Positions 1 to 41,763 of a stretch of DNA of 64,000 bases are shown here, one piece after another. Every line of letters begins with the position of its first letter. The stretch's first letter is position 1. Both the position numbers and the translations under genes were made by a program. This stretch comes from Engraulis encrasicolus (taxonomy: Eukaryota > Chordata > Actinopteri > Clupeiformes > Engraulidae). Under the pieces are notes generated by a model. The model was not told the origin of the DNA, made no database searches, and saw only the letters and a program-made list of their open reading frames with translations. Where the stretch lies: contig NC_085865.1 of assembly GCF_034702125.1 (NCBI RefSeq), forward strand, positions 21,943,281 to 22,007,280. The letters are read 5' to 3'.

Positions 1-1042
1 CATAGTCAGAAACAATGACACTCCTCTGTGTATACTGTATTAATTTCCCTCTTAAAAGTCTCTAATGAGGGCAGAGAGTCCATACATAATATCTTCACAT
101 AAACACATGCACAAAATATTAAAGACAAGAGAAAAGGTGATTGACACAATGTAACTGGTAAGTGTTCACGGATGCTAAATAAATGCTTATTGGGAAGTAA
201 TAATTAAAAAAGTGCCATCTGATTATGTTAATACATTTGTGGGATAACACAAAGCAAGTTCATCACAACATTATTCATATTTCCCATCTGTGTGTGACTA
301 TGTTGATTGCACCTTTGTTAACACTCAAACTGTGATTATGTTGGTGTCACCTTTGATTAAAAAAGTCCACACTTGATTATGATAATCTACATGTTGATCA
401 CACCTTTGTTATTACAGCCCAACTGTGGATATGTTGATCTTAACTGTGATGAAACATCCCATGTGTGATTACCCCACGTTGAGTCTCACCTTTGATTTAA
501 AAAAGCAAACAGTCCAACCATGATAATCTCTAATCTCAAATTGTGCTGTTGAACCCTGTTTTCTGTTCAAGTCATTAGTTTTGGGGGTGCGTGATTTTTT
601 TTCTTTTTTGCATTATTTCATCCTTTTCTGTGTTGCCATTATGTTAACACATTCAGACTCAGCCGTGGCTCTAACTGGCCTGCTACTGGACTGCTATGCT
701 GGCGACCCGGGTTCGATTCTGACCCAGGTCATTTGCCGATCCTTCCCCGTCTCTCTATCCCCCAACTCACTTCCTGTCTCTCCTCCACTGTCCTATCCTG
801 AAAAATAATGTCTTAAAATTAAAGAAAGAGAAAAAGTTAACACAGTCGGCCTTTTTTCAACTCATCATCACCTCATCACCTTTTCCCAACAAATTATAAA
901 CAGTAGTTTGAAACTAATAGGTTTTGGATGTTAGCCAAAATGTAGACTTTAATAAACGTAGGCTATTTTTTATTTTATTTGTGTAGTCCTATCTGTTTAT
1001 TTAATAACCATTTTGCCTCTGTGTTGGTTTCTGTCTCCTCAG
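1..1042. other. Intron of the V-ATPase a gene, with degenerate repeats
   Basis: There is no exon here. Between about 290 and 530 a loose repeat recurs (ATGTTGAT...CACCTTTG) at uneven spacing of about 40-55 bases. A SINE follows at 650-836. Confidence 0.5.
650..836 (+). mobile_element. tRNA-derived SINE, copy 1
   Basis: It has a pol III B-box-like GGTTCGATTCTG at about 710, then the CCGATCCTTCCCCGTCTCTC and CTTCCTGTCTCTCCTCCACTG blocks seen in the other copies in this window, and an A-rich tail. There are seven copies in all, at different degrees of decay. Confidence 0.8.
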
Positions 1043-30444
<29,402 letters not shown>

Positions 30445-30902
30445 TTATAGGCTAAGCGACACAGTAGCAGTAACAGCCGCAAGACATTGCTGACAATAGC
30501 AGTGTTGAGTTACACAGCCACACAAATCTGTCATGCTTGGTCTCGGTTGTTGACTGCTAACAAGTTTACGGAGAGAGTGGCGGGTTTGACTCGCTTTTAG
30601 CCATGCTAAGTACCGTGACTAATTCATGTTGCACTTTAACCTAACACATGTTCTTTTTAGGTTACATAGGAAGTAGTTAGGGAAAACTGCAAAAATCCTC
30701 AAACATCTCTCTGTCAGTGTCTAGTGATGATAAAACAACATCCCTTGCTTAACCCAGTAATGCCGAAAGCCTACTATTACGCCTACTACTAATATAGGCC
30801 TAACTAGATTATATTACAAGCAATGTACCACAATATTTATACAACGTGTGTCAAATACGGTGTAATTATTTGTTGGTTATTAAATTAAATGCTTTGTTGT
30901 AC

Positions 30903-30908
30903 AATAAA
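30903..30908 (+). promoter_or_regulatory. Poly(A) signal of the V-ATPase a gene
   Basis: AATAAA lies about 460 bases after the stop codon, followed by AG- and A-rich sequence. The 3' UTR would be roughly 30445-30925. No closer canonical hexamer was seen. Confidence 0.6.
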
Positions 30909-31025
30909 AGAATATACAGGACGTATCTTATTGTGGAGTGGTGTGTTGAAATGCTGATGGATGTCAATTGTTGGCGGTAATCATAAAATAAGGCTTTCCA
31001 ATGTTTTCTACTGCTGCTGCTAATG

Positions 31026-31027
<2 letters not shown>

Positions 31028-31086
<59 letters not shown>
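31028..31086 (+). repeat. (GA)n microsatellite
   Basis: About 29 GA units in the 3' flank of the ATPase gene. Confidence 0.95.
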
Positions 31087-31089
<3 letters not shown>

Positions 31090-31349
31090 CATAGTAGTTG
31101 ACTGAGAGGAAAGATAACAACTGTATCTCGGGCCATTCGTGAAGTCTTAACGAGAACAACAGAACAAAATCAACTTTAAGCTTCGTGGTGCCGTTACGAA
31201 TAGCCTCGTTTCTTGTGGTTGGGTGACTAAAGGGGGAATTGACAATTGGGGTTGACAATTGGAAGAATAATGTGGATGGACATCAACAATCAACCGTGAG
31301 TGAAGGCTAACTGGAAACGACGGTAATCAAACATTTCAAACAAGTGATT

Positions 31350-31412
31350 TAGGGTTAAGTTTAGGGTTAAGGTTATTAGGGTTAGGGTTAGGTTAAGGGT
31401 TAAGGTTAGGGA
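31350..31412 (+). repeat. Interstitial telomere-like TTAGGG repeats
   Basis: Degenerate GGGTTA units (GGGTTAGGGTTAGG and variants) occur in the intergenic space. Confidence 0.75.
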
Positions 31413-31644
31413 CAATGTTGGAGGAAGGGAGAGATGGCATGAAGCTGACACAACGACAGTGCTCCCCTACCGGAATACACGCTGCTCGGGTGGTCTCTCT
31501 CTCTCACACTCGCTCTCTCTCGCCCTCTCTCTCACCCACTCTCGACGACAGCGCGCGTTGCCCAACCACGAAAAACGAGGCTATATCGTAGCAGCACAAA
31601 GCATAGGCTACAGTTGATTTTCTGCGAGACTGGGCTCAAGATAA

Positions 31645-31915
31645 GCATAGCAATGTGTCATGATCTAAACAGAGGCAAAACTGAGAGTAAAGTGGCTTTA
31701 TGGTTGACTGAGGACAAAGACAGGCACAGCATTGTACCATGACCTAAACAGAGGTGAAAGTAGTCAGCCATGTTCGCCTGGATTACAGTTAGTGGGTGCA
31801 CAGAATAATATCTTTTTAGTCGTGGATCACATATGATAGGCTACTATACAGAAGTACCAAGAAGATGACAGGTCAGGTCTGTGGTCGAAAGTCAGCCCAT
31901 AGACATCAGTGAGAC
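31645..31915. repeat. Dispersed repeat related to 9990-10140
   Basis: Both stretches contain GCATAGCAATGTGTCATGA, CTAAACAGAGGCAAAA, then CACATATGAT and AAGATGACAGGTC-like blocks. No ends were resolved. Confidence 0.6.
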
Positions 31916-31919
31916 AAAT

Positions 31920-33555
31920 AACAGAGTCATGCCAAAGTGAGCATGCAAGTATGGATAAGTGGTGATTATCAGAAGCTGAAAGCATGACTACAAAAGGCTT
32001 AATAACTATTCTCTGACAATGAAAAAAGTGCTCCTCATAGGCACTCTTCCCAGACCAAGATCCATGATGGAGGGCCATGGAACAATAGAAAAAATGGTGG
32101 TCTGCACGCTGCACTTGCGCTCCAACATATATATAAACCTAATGTAGTTAAAAGTGTACAACGCTTCAATCCTCGTTCCCACATCAGAGGAAAACTGAAG
32201 AAGTGTCAAGATTATCAAAGAGATGCTCAGGTCTTATGCTTGCTCTTGACGTTGATGTGACCAAAACTAAGTCTGTTAAAACGTATAGTTTCTTATGAGG
32301 AATTTAAACACTGCCTGTAAATCAATTGTCTTTAACAAAAAATGCCCTGATTTAGTTATTCAAGTATGTTTCTTTTTCACTATATATCTAGAGACACGGC
32401 AAAAGCACCATAACTCAAAGATAATATATTCCAATTCCATGTTCCGCGTTCTCCGAGCTATCTTTCCTCTCATTATCTTTGCAGTTATGCGAGGGCTGTG
32501 TCTCGCTCTCTGCAGGTGTTGAATTTTAAAGTAGTGCAAGTGGTCGGGTCTCATTCCAAAACAGTTATGCAACCAGGTCCTTAAAGTACAGCCAGAGGCT
32601 TCACTTACGGTAAAGCTGCATCATATACTGGAAATGCACTTCAAATTAAACAGATAAAAATGAGTTGTAAAACAAATAAACAATGATACAAATACACTAA
32701 AAGAGACAGAGGATATTTCTAGTACCAAATATCCTGGGACATTGAACACAAGTGTCCTATACTGAACATATCAAAGCCGAGCATGGCTCAATGCCAGCTA
32801 TGGGTGCATGATATCTTAACGGCATGCCAGTATCTAGGGCACTGAAGAGGTTGTGGGGTGTTTAGCAGAGTGAGTTTCATGCCCAACGCCCATAAACATT
32901 ACATAACAGCCTTGTATTTTCCCATACACTTTATTGAGCTGTAAAAAGTATGACAAAAATAATTGAAGTAGGCATAGGTATGTCTTACAAAGACTTACAT
33001 GAGTTAACTGATAATCAGACACAGTTGATCTCAAATGGTCTGCAAATATATAGCATATTCACTGTATCTATCCATTAGATTCTCAAAAGGTGCTTTAATG
33101 TGAATATATTACATTTCCAGAAATACATCATAACCTCCACTACCATAAGAAAGTGTAAAATATAAACAAAGGCATTTTAGTGTGCATCCTCCAAATGTTT
33201 TGTTCTGCCAGTTTTCACATGGTACATCTTTGACCTCTGTATATTATAAATACTGTCTTTTATTGTACCGTTGCCTAATTGTGTTGCCACTATGTGCAAT
33301 AGGACTAAACAAGCACTAAAAACCCTCTCAGCAGGGGGATAAAATGGCGGCCTTCGCTTCTTTATGTGAAGTGACATTTTTGGAGATTAAATGCATGGCG
33401 TTGTGTGGCGGGAGGATGTCCAACGTAACAGGCCTCTTTGTCAATATAGCAAAATAACATTGTACAATATGTAAGTATTGATGTAGCAGTCCTTAGTTTC
33501 TTTGGGATTTTGCTGATCCTTGAGATACATAACAACGACATCATTAAATAGTACA
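31920..33555. other. Intergenic sequence between convergent genes
   Basis: I see no gene, RNA or bounded transposon. Short open frames here lack splice context or recognisable domains. Part may be TRIM-like 3' UTR if a distal poly(A) site is used. Confidence 0.5.
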
Positions 33556-33558
33556 CAT

Positions 33559-33564
33559 TTTATT
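33559..33564 (-). promoter_or_regulatory. Candidate poly(A) signal of the TRIM-like gene
   Basis: AATAAA on the minus strand, about 560 bases after the TRIM-like stop codon. It is the first canonical hexamer downstream. More copies lie further on, near 33250 and 32930. Confidence 0.5.
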
Positions 33565-34125
33565 CAATTTCATAAATAATTTTCAAGAACATTTTAACAT
33601 AGGCAAGCTATGTTTCACACACTCTTCCTATGAATCATTATGTCCGTTCAAGGTTGGGTCTTAACACTAACGTACATTTTAAAAAAGACAAATACAAAGA
33701 CATATTGTTATAACAAGTAAGCCAGGTCTTATCAATAACAATAAGACACATGTCTGTAATTTAGTGTGACGCAAGAACATATTCTCTTGTTCTGCGTAAA
33801 TCACAATTGTACGCCTGTTTAAGGTTGTACCAATAACGTTGTGCAAACTAGATTTGCTTAGATACTTCAATGTGAACCCAACAAAAGGTGCAATACAAAA
33901 GTGCTTTCGAAATTGAAATGAATATATTAACAAACAATAAATAATGTTTTTTAGCAACAGTAAGCTTGGTCTGTCTTTTAGAACTTAATGCACCAGATTT
34001 CAGCTCTGCATTCAGAGAGACTGAATAGGCTACCACATGAGGTCTAACATACTCTAGACAAGGTGCCGAGCTGTCTTGACTTATCCCTTCAGAGACAGAC
34101 TTGAATAAATGTAGAGGTGCCACAA

Positions 34126-37100
34126 TTATTTTCGAGACGGCCGAGTGAAGAACCCTTTAAACTTTCTTTTCCAGTTCTGGTTCTTGTCAAATGTTGGAGA
34201 AGATGCAGGGGTAGATCCAGCTGAGCCGTTTCCTGAATCTACTGGAGATGGTGGAATAGGCTCGCATGCTGCTGCTGGAGATGCTTGGACAGTCTCAGAT
34301 GCAGTGAGCAATGCTGGAGTAGGGGTAGAACTATTTGACTCTCTTCCGGAATCTACTGGTGATTCTGGAACAGGTTCAGATGCACAGGGCAATTCTGGAG
34401 TAGGGGTGGAACTATTTGACTCTCTTCCAGAATCTACTGGAGATTCTGGGACAGACTCAGATTCAGTAAGCAATGCTGGAGTAGGGGTAGAACTGGTCGA
34501 CATTCTTACGGAATCTGTTGGAGTTGTTGGGACAGGCTCAGATGCAGAGAGTGACGTTGGAGTAGAACTACTGAACTCTACTTCAGAATTTGCTGGGGAT
34601 TCTGGAATAGTCTCAGATGCACGGGGCGATTCTGGAACAGGCTCAATTGTAGGGGACGATTCTAGAGTTGCAGATTCAGCTTCAAAGGACAATGCTAACA
34701 TAGATGCCAATTCAATAGATTCTGCATCTGGCCGGCCAGTGCTTCTCCTTGGGTGTACTAAAATTGGGTCTGATTCATTTCTTGCTTCAGGGTTAAGTCC
34801 GAAATGGCGTAGAGATAGACATGGGGTCTCATCTGCCTGGTGAAACAGACTGAAGACAGGATATAAGCGCTTCTTGGTGCTAAGGCAGTACTTGTACAAA
34901 ACCTCAAGGCTACTAACATCGTAGAAGGTCAAGTCACACTTGCCCTTCTTTGCAATTTCCAGATAGACTCCGAGAATCTGGACGTCCTGTTCCTTCAACC
35001 TAATGAGGCCATCGTTGTGCAAGGCCTCTAACTCCCCACCGATGGACTCTAGCATCCATGAGCTCTTGTCCCGGCCCAGGTGTTCTCCCTTTGTGTGCTC
35101 GGGCAGCTTCTTGCCTTGGGGTAGCTCCACAACACCGACTGCCCAGTCACCGCAGCCTCGCATGTCCACCTCCCAGTACTTGCGGCCCTCTTCTTTGAAG
35201 GCCTCCTTAGCAAGGATGTGGACTGGCTTTTCCTCAGGCTTCAGGACGACGGATGTTGTTGCGCTGGAACCAGTTAAAGTGACCTTTGTACCGTCATCGG
35301 AGAAAATCAGGAATTGGGCTGCATTGTCTTTACTAAAGGTGATGTCTTGGTAGACTGAAAGGAAAAAAAACAATGACATTGTTTACTGATTGAGTAAGAA
35401 GGAAGATTATGAATATGTATGAACACATGAATAGTTTCGCTGTCCTTTCTAATCAGCCATGGCTGAATAATCCAAACACACAGCAGGGCATGATGTAGCA
35501 TATCATAACAATCTTTGTTGACATTTTTCACTTACATTCCCACGGTCGAGGGAAGATTTCCTCAACTTTTTCGGTGACCTGTTGAACGGATCTCTCCAGC
35601 GCCTCCATCCTCAGCTTGTCCATCTTGGGCTTGGGTGTGGCCTTAGCGTAGAACTCATTGCACATGTCGACACTAAAATAACATAACACAAGGACAGTGT
35701 CAGGACAGTGCACCTACCTAGATGGAAATGATAAAACTTGGTCTCATTGACCTGCAGTGAGTTGATTTTGACATTTGTTGATATTGACCAAAAATGTACA
35801 CACCTTATTTTATGCGCCTGCATTTCCCCCTGTTGTGAAGTAAACAAGAATAAAATACACAGGTTACATGAGGTGCAACATGCCATAGGTATGACATGAT
35901 TATTCTCCTATACGAAGACATGTCACAGACTTTTTGTGTGTGTTCAGTGACGGTGAGACACAGTTTCATATAGAGATAAATACACTTCTGAAAAACATGC
36001 TGCATATTCTGTATACATGACAAATGCTATATAGTAGTGGTGTGTATTGGCACTGCCCTCACGATTCGATTACGATTCAGGAGGTAACGATTCGATTCAA
36101 ATCAATTCAATTCGATTCTACAATGCATTGCAATGCATTACATTTTCTACTTAAAGCAAAGGCAAATGTTTCATCAGTCGTGAGGCAGTACAAGCAGTCA
36201 GATACTGAACAACATTTTATTGGCTGTTTTTTTGTATCAGTTTTACAGTTTTCAATGCTTTGAATTGCTATAAGTTGATTAAATGTTAACTTGCTCCGGA
36301 AATATACACAGAAGTAATTGAAACTTGAAAAAGTATGCCGCATCGATTATGGCACTTGCCGAATTGAATTGAATTGTCCTGCCCCGCATTGCGATGTATT
36401 GCCGAATCGATTATTGTTGACACCACTACTATATAGCCTACTGTAGAAAATGCTTCCAGGCTTACCAGTATGTCTGCGTAATACGATGCCGATGGCTTTT
36501 GTCCGTCAGCAGATGATGTGCTTTTGATGCGGTCTTTCAAGCTCGCTATCTGCTCCTGGAGTCTCTTCCCCTGGGTGTTGTACCTCTCGGTGTCCTCCTG
36601 CAGGCGATACAGAGGTTTCCTCTGGCTATCCCTCTGGACGTCCAGCAGCCGCATGGCCTGCTCCTCATTGCCTGTCAGCAGGGTCGTGAGCTGCTCATAC
36701 TGCCTGTTGAGGTGATCGCGCGCCTGCTTGATTTCCCCCTGAGAAAGTGGAGGTGACAGATTAAGTATTGTTTAGACTTGGTGAGCTTTGGTAAAACACT
36801 GGACGCATACTATCTTTCCATACAGTTACACACTTGTTGTGGTGTGAATGGCTAGGTTGGGACTGAGAATATTTAAAAAATGCTGCTTTGCAACTGCAAA
36901 ATATGTAGCCTTGTTGAACATGTCATTCTACCTTTGGGTTGGAATGCATTGCTGTTTGCTCAAAATATGAGAATTTAATTACCATTATAAACCGCATTAT
37001 TGCAATCTTTGCTTTATCATGGCACATTCAAATTTGGTCATTGCCCTTTTGACTGTGAAAATAGGGGGTTACAGTAGGGGTTGAGGAATGTCATTTTTTT

Positions 37101-38050
37101 TAACGGCAACAAATAAAAAGAGGTACAGTAGATGAATAAAAAATGATGTTCAATGCATACAGAAGAAATATGAAATGCCAATCAAAGTGTAAAGATAAGC
37201 CTGTCTTACTTCAAGGTGTTCTTTTTGTCTTCTCGTCCATTGTTGAATGTCTCCCTGCTCAGCAAGCTTGGCCCGTAAATAACGTAACTGCTCTGCAAGT
37301 TTATTCTAGAGAAACAGATATAGATAGCAATAATATCAATTATTTACAGCGAGTTCTCAAAGCATACATGTAGCAGTCTACATTTTTTCTTTATCTTTTA
37401 CAATTATTACAATAACTTGAGAGAGAGCTACATATACTGTAGGTACCGTAAAATACTTAATAAGAAATTCAAAAATACATACATACATAGCCTACATACA
37501 TACATACATACATACATACATACATACATACATACATACATACATACATACATACATACATACATACATACACACATACATACATACATACATACATACA
37601 TACATACATACATACATACATACATACATACATACATACATACATACATACATACATACACACACATACACACATAGGCCTACACACATACATACATTGG
37701 CCCCACATAAATAAATAAAATAATAATAGTCAAATCACCTGTTGGTCTTGGCATGCCTCCTCTATTGTCTTAAAGTTGTGTCCAGGGTGTGTGTCACCCT
37801 CCAAGCACTCGTCGCATAGTGGCAGCGAGCAGGTGTCGCAGTAGATAACCATTTCTCTCTCCCCATGGCTGCAGCCTGCTAAACCTGCCGAAGCTGCCGA
37901 GCCTGTGGAGCTTGCGGAGCTAGCAGGCCGCGAACCTGGGGAGCTTGCACGCCGAGAGGAGGCTGTGGAGCTTCTTGTCCATGCTGAGCTAAGTGAGAAT
38001 GCCGCAGACGCCAAAGAGGACCGCCGCGAACCACTGGTAGTAGAGCTCAT
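34126..38050 (-). CDS. TRIM-like B-box / coiled-coil / PRY-SPRY protein without a RING finger
   Basis: Coding exons on the minus strand, in order, are 38050-37739, 37305-37210, 36738-36466, 35829-35804 (26 bases), 35672-35536 and 35354-34126. All are GT-AG and the reading frame joins exactly, giving about 690 residues. Residues 1-60 are Ser/Ala/Arg-rich. Next comes one B-box (CSHGERE, YCDTCSLPLCDEC, then two His), a coiled coil (about 105-240), and PRY/SPRY with ITFSKDNAAQ, KYWEVDMRG and DWAVGVVEL. The tail of about 180 residues contains 27-residue Ser/Pro/Glu repeats and ends in a basic stretch. The start ATG at 38050 gives 104 in-frame codons to the first donor; an upstream non-coding exon is possible. 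RING-less TRIM proteins with this order include TRIM14, many of which act in innate immune signalling. That assignment is inference, since fish have large TRIM expansions. The first B-box zinc pair is C-x-H rather than the usual C-x2-H. Confidence 0.9.
34235..34650 (-). repeat. 81-bp coding minisatellite in the TRIM-like tail
   Basis: Copies start at about 34310, 34391, 34472 and 34553, exactly 81 bases apart, so each unit encodes 27 residues. The unit includes SEPVPESPVDSGRES and NSSTPTP. The reverse strand is also open across it, which produces a spurious plus-strand frame. Confidence 0.9.
36035..36428. mobile_element. hAT-like MITE in a TRIM-like intron
   Basis: It runs from TAGTGGTGTG to ACACCACTA, flanked by CTATATAG at 36027-36034 and 36429-36436. 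Because CTATATAG is its own reverse complement, it could belong to the inverted repeat rather than be a target duplication. The interior has CGATTCGATT-type runs. Confidence 0.8.
37478..37695 (+). repeat. (ATAC)n microsatellite
   Basis: About 50 CATA units in a TRIM-like intron, between the B-box and first coiled-coil exons. Confidence 0.97.
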
Positions 38051-38425
38051 CTCCCGCCGTTGGATAAGGGCAGGCCAGGCTGCGGGAAAGTCCAGGGCCG
38101 AACTGGAGAAGTGAACTTCTTTGCTTCTGTTTTCACCTGCATGAAGTATAAGGGCACCTCCCCTTTTCCTATGCACCTCCTTCTGTGATGTAGCAGACAC
38201 ACCTGGCTTCTGTCGAACTCATTATAGTTTTGGTATATACTCACTACTTTGCTATTTACTCATAATGTTTTTTTTGGCTGTGTAGCAAGTGACCAAATGG
38301 ATAGATCAATTTACACAAAGGCCTATGTATTAATGATTAAGTAATGTATAGTGTTAACAAATTATTGTCAAAGTGTAAATGGCATGTGAATAAACATACA
38401 TTTCAAACTGTTTTTCTTTAGGCCT

Positions 38426-38427
<2 letters not shown>

Positions 38428-38502
<75 letters not shown>

Positions 38503-38523
38503 TGTGTGTGTGTGTGTGTGTGT
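38428..38523 (+). repeat. (TG)n microsatellite
   Basis: About 46 TG units. Confidence 0.95.
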
Positions 38524-40136
38524 CAGGGATGGAAAAAAACACCCGTCCACCTGCCAATGACGGGTACATTTCAAGTGGTGATTGCTAAATGATATTGTTT
38601 ATTTAGGGGATGTGCTAAATACAGTAGCCTATGTCATGACACATCGCCTCCGTTTGAAGCAGCATCACGGGCCATTTGAAAGAGGAGTTTTCTTTTCTTT
38701 TTATTTTTTTTATTCAACAACAAGAATGAACAAACAAAAACAACAATGCTAAAACAAACCAACAAACAAACAAAAAACACAAAAACAAAACCACATCACT
38801 GAGTGGAAGAGGAGTTTTCTATGTTTTCAGTTTTGCTTCCACAACAAGGTGACACTGAAGCATGATGCCTGTTCAGTGAGCATTGCTTCATGTCATGTGC
38901 ACACAGAGGTCATATGGCCCACTCACTTCACATACAGTACAAGGTTCTCCCACCTGCAAGTGTCAGCCATACTTGTAAGGTAGGAAATTAAGTCTGATTA
39001 TTCATACATTTTGTGTTTTAGAGTATTCTATTTTTTTCTGCAAAATATTGCATCATGAAATTGGTCCATCCGTAGGAGCAGTGATAGTAAAAAATAAATA
39101 ACCCAATGCCACATTGGCATAGGCTACATAAAAGATAGACATGTAAACATAGACATTGTATGAATCGCATTCCACATTGCAATGGTTTTTGATTGATTTC
39201 AAAATGTTCTTTGAGCGTGTTTATTTTATGATTATGATTATTATTTAATGATTATAATTTATGTTTTGGTCATTTGGTTTCATGTCTATTTTTTATTTTT
39301 CATGAATATTTGAAACATACTGTGTTAAATGTATCTTGGCTGCACCACATGAAAAAGAGGACTTAGCACCCTAAATGGGATATATATGGGAGGTTTGGAA
39401 TGTTTTTTCTAAAACTCAGTTTACGTGAAGTGACAGACCAAAGCCAATGTATTTTCAAAAAAAAAATCCATATATGTGTAAATAATTCCAAATGTAGGCC
39501 TAAATCTTTACACGTCTTCAGCTTAGTTATTGGTGACCTTTCACTCTGCCAAATGTGGATTGCAATTGGATGGGAGATGTGAGATACAGGGCAGGAGATG
39601 GCAGATGCTCACTCATCCACAGGTGCTTGCCACTCAGCCGCACCTGCACAGACAAATTATGTAATAGTATCGTATTATATCATCCGGTAATAGGCTGGCA
39701 AAATGCCACACTTTTTTCTCATTCTCATACTAGTCACACATTTCTTTAATGTAATGTGCAATGTATCCCTCTGCATTGTGAAATACTTACACGAAACATG
39801 TAGGATAGAGTTGCAAGCAGGTGTGTACGGTGAGAGAGGAGCAAATGTAGAGAAGTGTTAGTTTCCTTCAAACCCTTTAGGCCTACTGTAAGCTTTCCCG
39901 TAAGCACCATTTATACAGGTATGCGGCACATGTTGTTTAAATTTAGTTTGTAAGTACATACAGTAATCAATATGCTTAGGGATCTTTACAGTTTGTTTTT
40001 GGATATAACATTTACAATGCTCTATCCTTAAACATTTCATGGGGTTGTCCATAAGGGTGAATGTGTGAGTATAAGCTGTTACACGGTGTTCTTCATCTCT
40101 TATTGGTGTATACATTTGTGTATGATGATACTCAAG

Positions 40137-40311
40137 CAGGGCTGTAAATTAACACCAGTCAACCGGCCAAATGCTGGTGGAATTTCAGTTTGGCTGGTAG
40201 TGAAGACCAACTTACTAGCCATATTGACCCATTAGTGAGTGGGTGTTTGGCTAAGATTAACATCTACTGGTCATTTTTGCTAGTGATGAAAAACATTGAT
40301 TAAGAGCCCTG
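40137..40311. mobile_element. hAT MITE with CAGGGCT end, copy 2
   Basis: It runs from CAGGGCTGTAAATTAAC to TTAAGAGCCCTG. The perfect 8-bp duplication TACTCAAG is at 40129-40136 and 40312-40319. It is a sister of 29768-29943. Confidence 0.93.
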
Positions 40312-40319
40312 TACTCAAG

Positions 40320-40480
40320 TGTAAAGAAACTTTAATACAAAGTTTCGGTCATCCGACCTTCTTCACGTTTCGGTCATCCGACCTTCTTCCTTTACCTGAA
40401 GAAAGTCGGATGACCGAAACTTTGTATTAAAGTTTGTTGGTGGAATGGACAGTGTGCGGGATTTCTTTACACTTGAATGA
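40320..40480. mobile_element. Foldback element with three hammerhead-like cores
   Basis: The sequence GTTTCGGTCATCCGACCTTC occurs twice in tandem (40342 and 40367). Its inverted partner with CTGAAGA and GAAAC is at 40396-40420. Longer arms (TTTAATACAAAGTTTCGG) also pair. It is followed by GGACAGTGTGCGGGATTT, a flank like that of the other two sites. Confidence 0.6.
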
Positions 40481-40638
40481 CAACCCCACTGGGATAATAT
40501 CATACGCACCTGCCCAACTACAGAGGTGTGCAAAAGCGTCTTTTTGAACTGCATGATGATACTGACAGGGTGGAATAGGTTTTATTTCATGCACAAAGCT
40601 GTTAAGTCAACATATTTGTTACAATCATGCCACAATTG

Positions 40639-41422
40639 GTACGTTTACATGAGGCATTTAAATCCGATTTAACTCACTTTAAATCTCATTAAAACTTAAT
40701 TCCACTTTAAAAACATCATGTAAACACTTACCGAACAGGATTTAAGTTTATTCCGATTTAAACTTAAGTCCGATTAAAGTGGGTGGTTTATTCCTCTTTT
40801 AAATCCGATTAAACACGTTCCTCTGTCATGTAACCTTTTAATCAGAATTACAATAAATCCGGTCGTTCCACGCATGCTCGTTGACCACACGATGGCGCCA
40901 AGAGCCCTGCTCTTTGTCAGTGAGAAAAAGATGGCGGCACTTCCTGTTGATTTTCACATGAAAGTTTTGCTTAATTTAAAGTCCCTAAGCGACTATAAAT
41001 GTTGTGGCTTCCATATATTGATGTAAAAGTGCCCCACGAAGTAATTAAGCACAACAAAGTTACTCCACATCACCCTTTCACCAGTTCGTTTTTCTAAGCT
41101 AGGAAGGTGCTAACTAGCATTTGAAAGAACCAGACCCAAAGGGGATTTTACCAGCCTTGAGTCCACTGAGGGAATTCATTTTCGGGCTGAAGATAAGCTT
41201 GTGTCCCAGTAGTTCCCCGGAGGTTTGGCGACCACGCCCCCACGCCTTATTTGGCTCACTCAGCACGTGCGTCCTCAGTCCAATCGCAATGCTTTATTTT
41301 CCCCAGACGTTTAATCGCATTTAAGTGAAATTGCCATGTATACACGGCGCAAAATAACACTTAATCCGATCTTCTTAAATCCGATCTATTAGATCCGATT
41401 CAAAAACATCATGTACACGTAG
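40639..41422. mobile_element. DNA transposon with TACGTTTACATG ends
   Basis: The left end TACGTTTACATGAGG is matched at the right by CATCATGTACACGTAG. Between them, AAATCCGATT motifs repeat near both ends, and the centre is unrelated GC-richer sequence. No transposase was seen. Confidence 0.7.
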
Positions 41423-41763
41423 CAAATGTTATATAAATGCTGAATTTAGGCATGCCAATTAGTTCCCAGCAGCACAGGTGTTTGGTAATCAGCCACTCAG
41501 CGCATGCGTCACATATTACATTATGTAATAGTATTGGATTACTGATATGATGTATTTGAATTTTTTGAGCAGCAAGCACAAAAGGCTTAACGAAGGCTGC
41601 CTGAAGAACCTGCAGGCAACAAAAGGCTATGGCTATGTAGTTTGGAGATGCTGCCAAAATGCCAAGGATGTCATTGATGCAGATATCTATATCTCTCTTT
41701 CATTCTTTATCAGTCACTGTGTGCAAGGGCATGTTCTCATTGGTCAAACCAAGTTGATCTTTT

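Noticed and set aside
650..836. Possible tRNA gene
   Set aside because: A B-box-like motif is present, but the body and A-rich tail match the other SINE copies and no cloverleaf with an intact anticodon arm can be drawn.
34145..34843. 232-residue open frame on the plus strand
   Set aside because: It is the antisense shadow of the TRIM-like Ser/Pro tail, held open by the 81-bp in-frame repeat. It has no splice or domain support.
37417..37708. Open frames of Tyr-Ile-His-Thr or Met-Tyr-Val-Cys repeats
   Set aside because: They are translations of the ATAC microsatellite in a TRIM-like intron.
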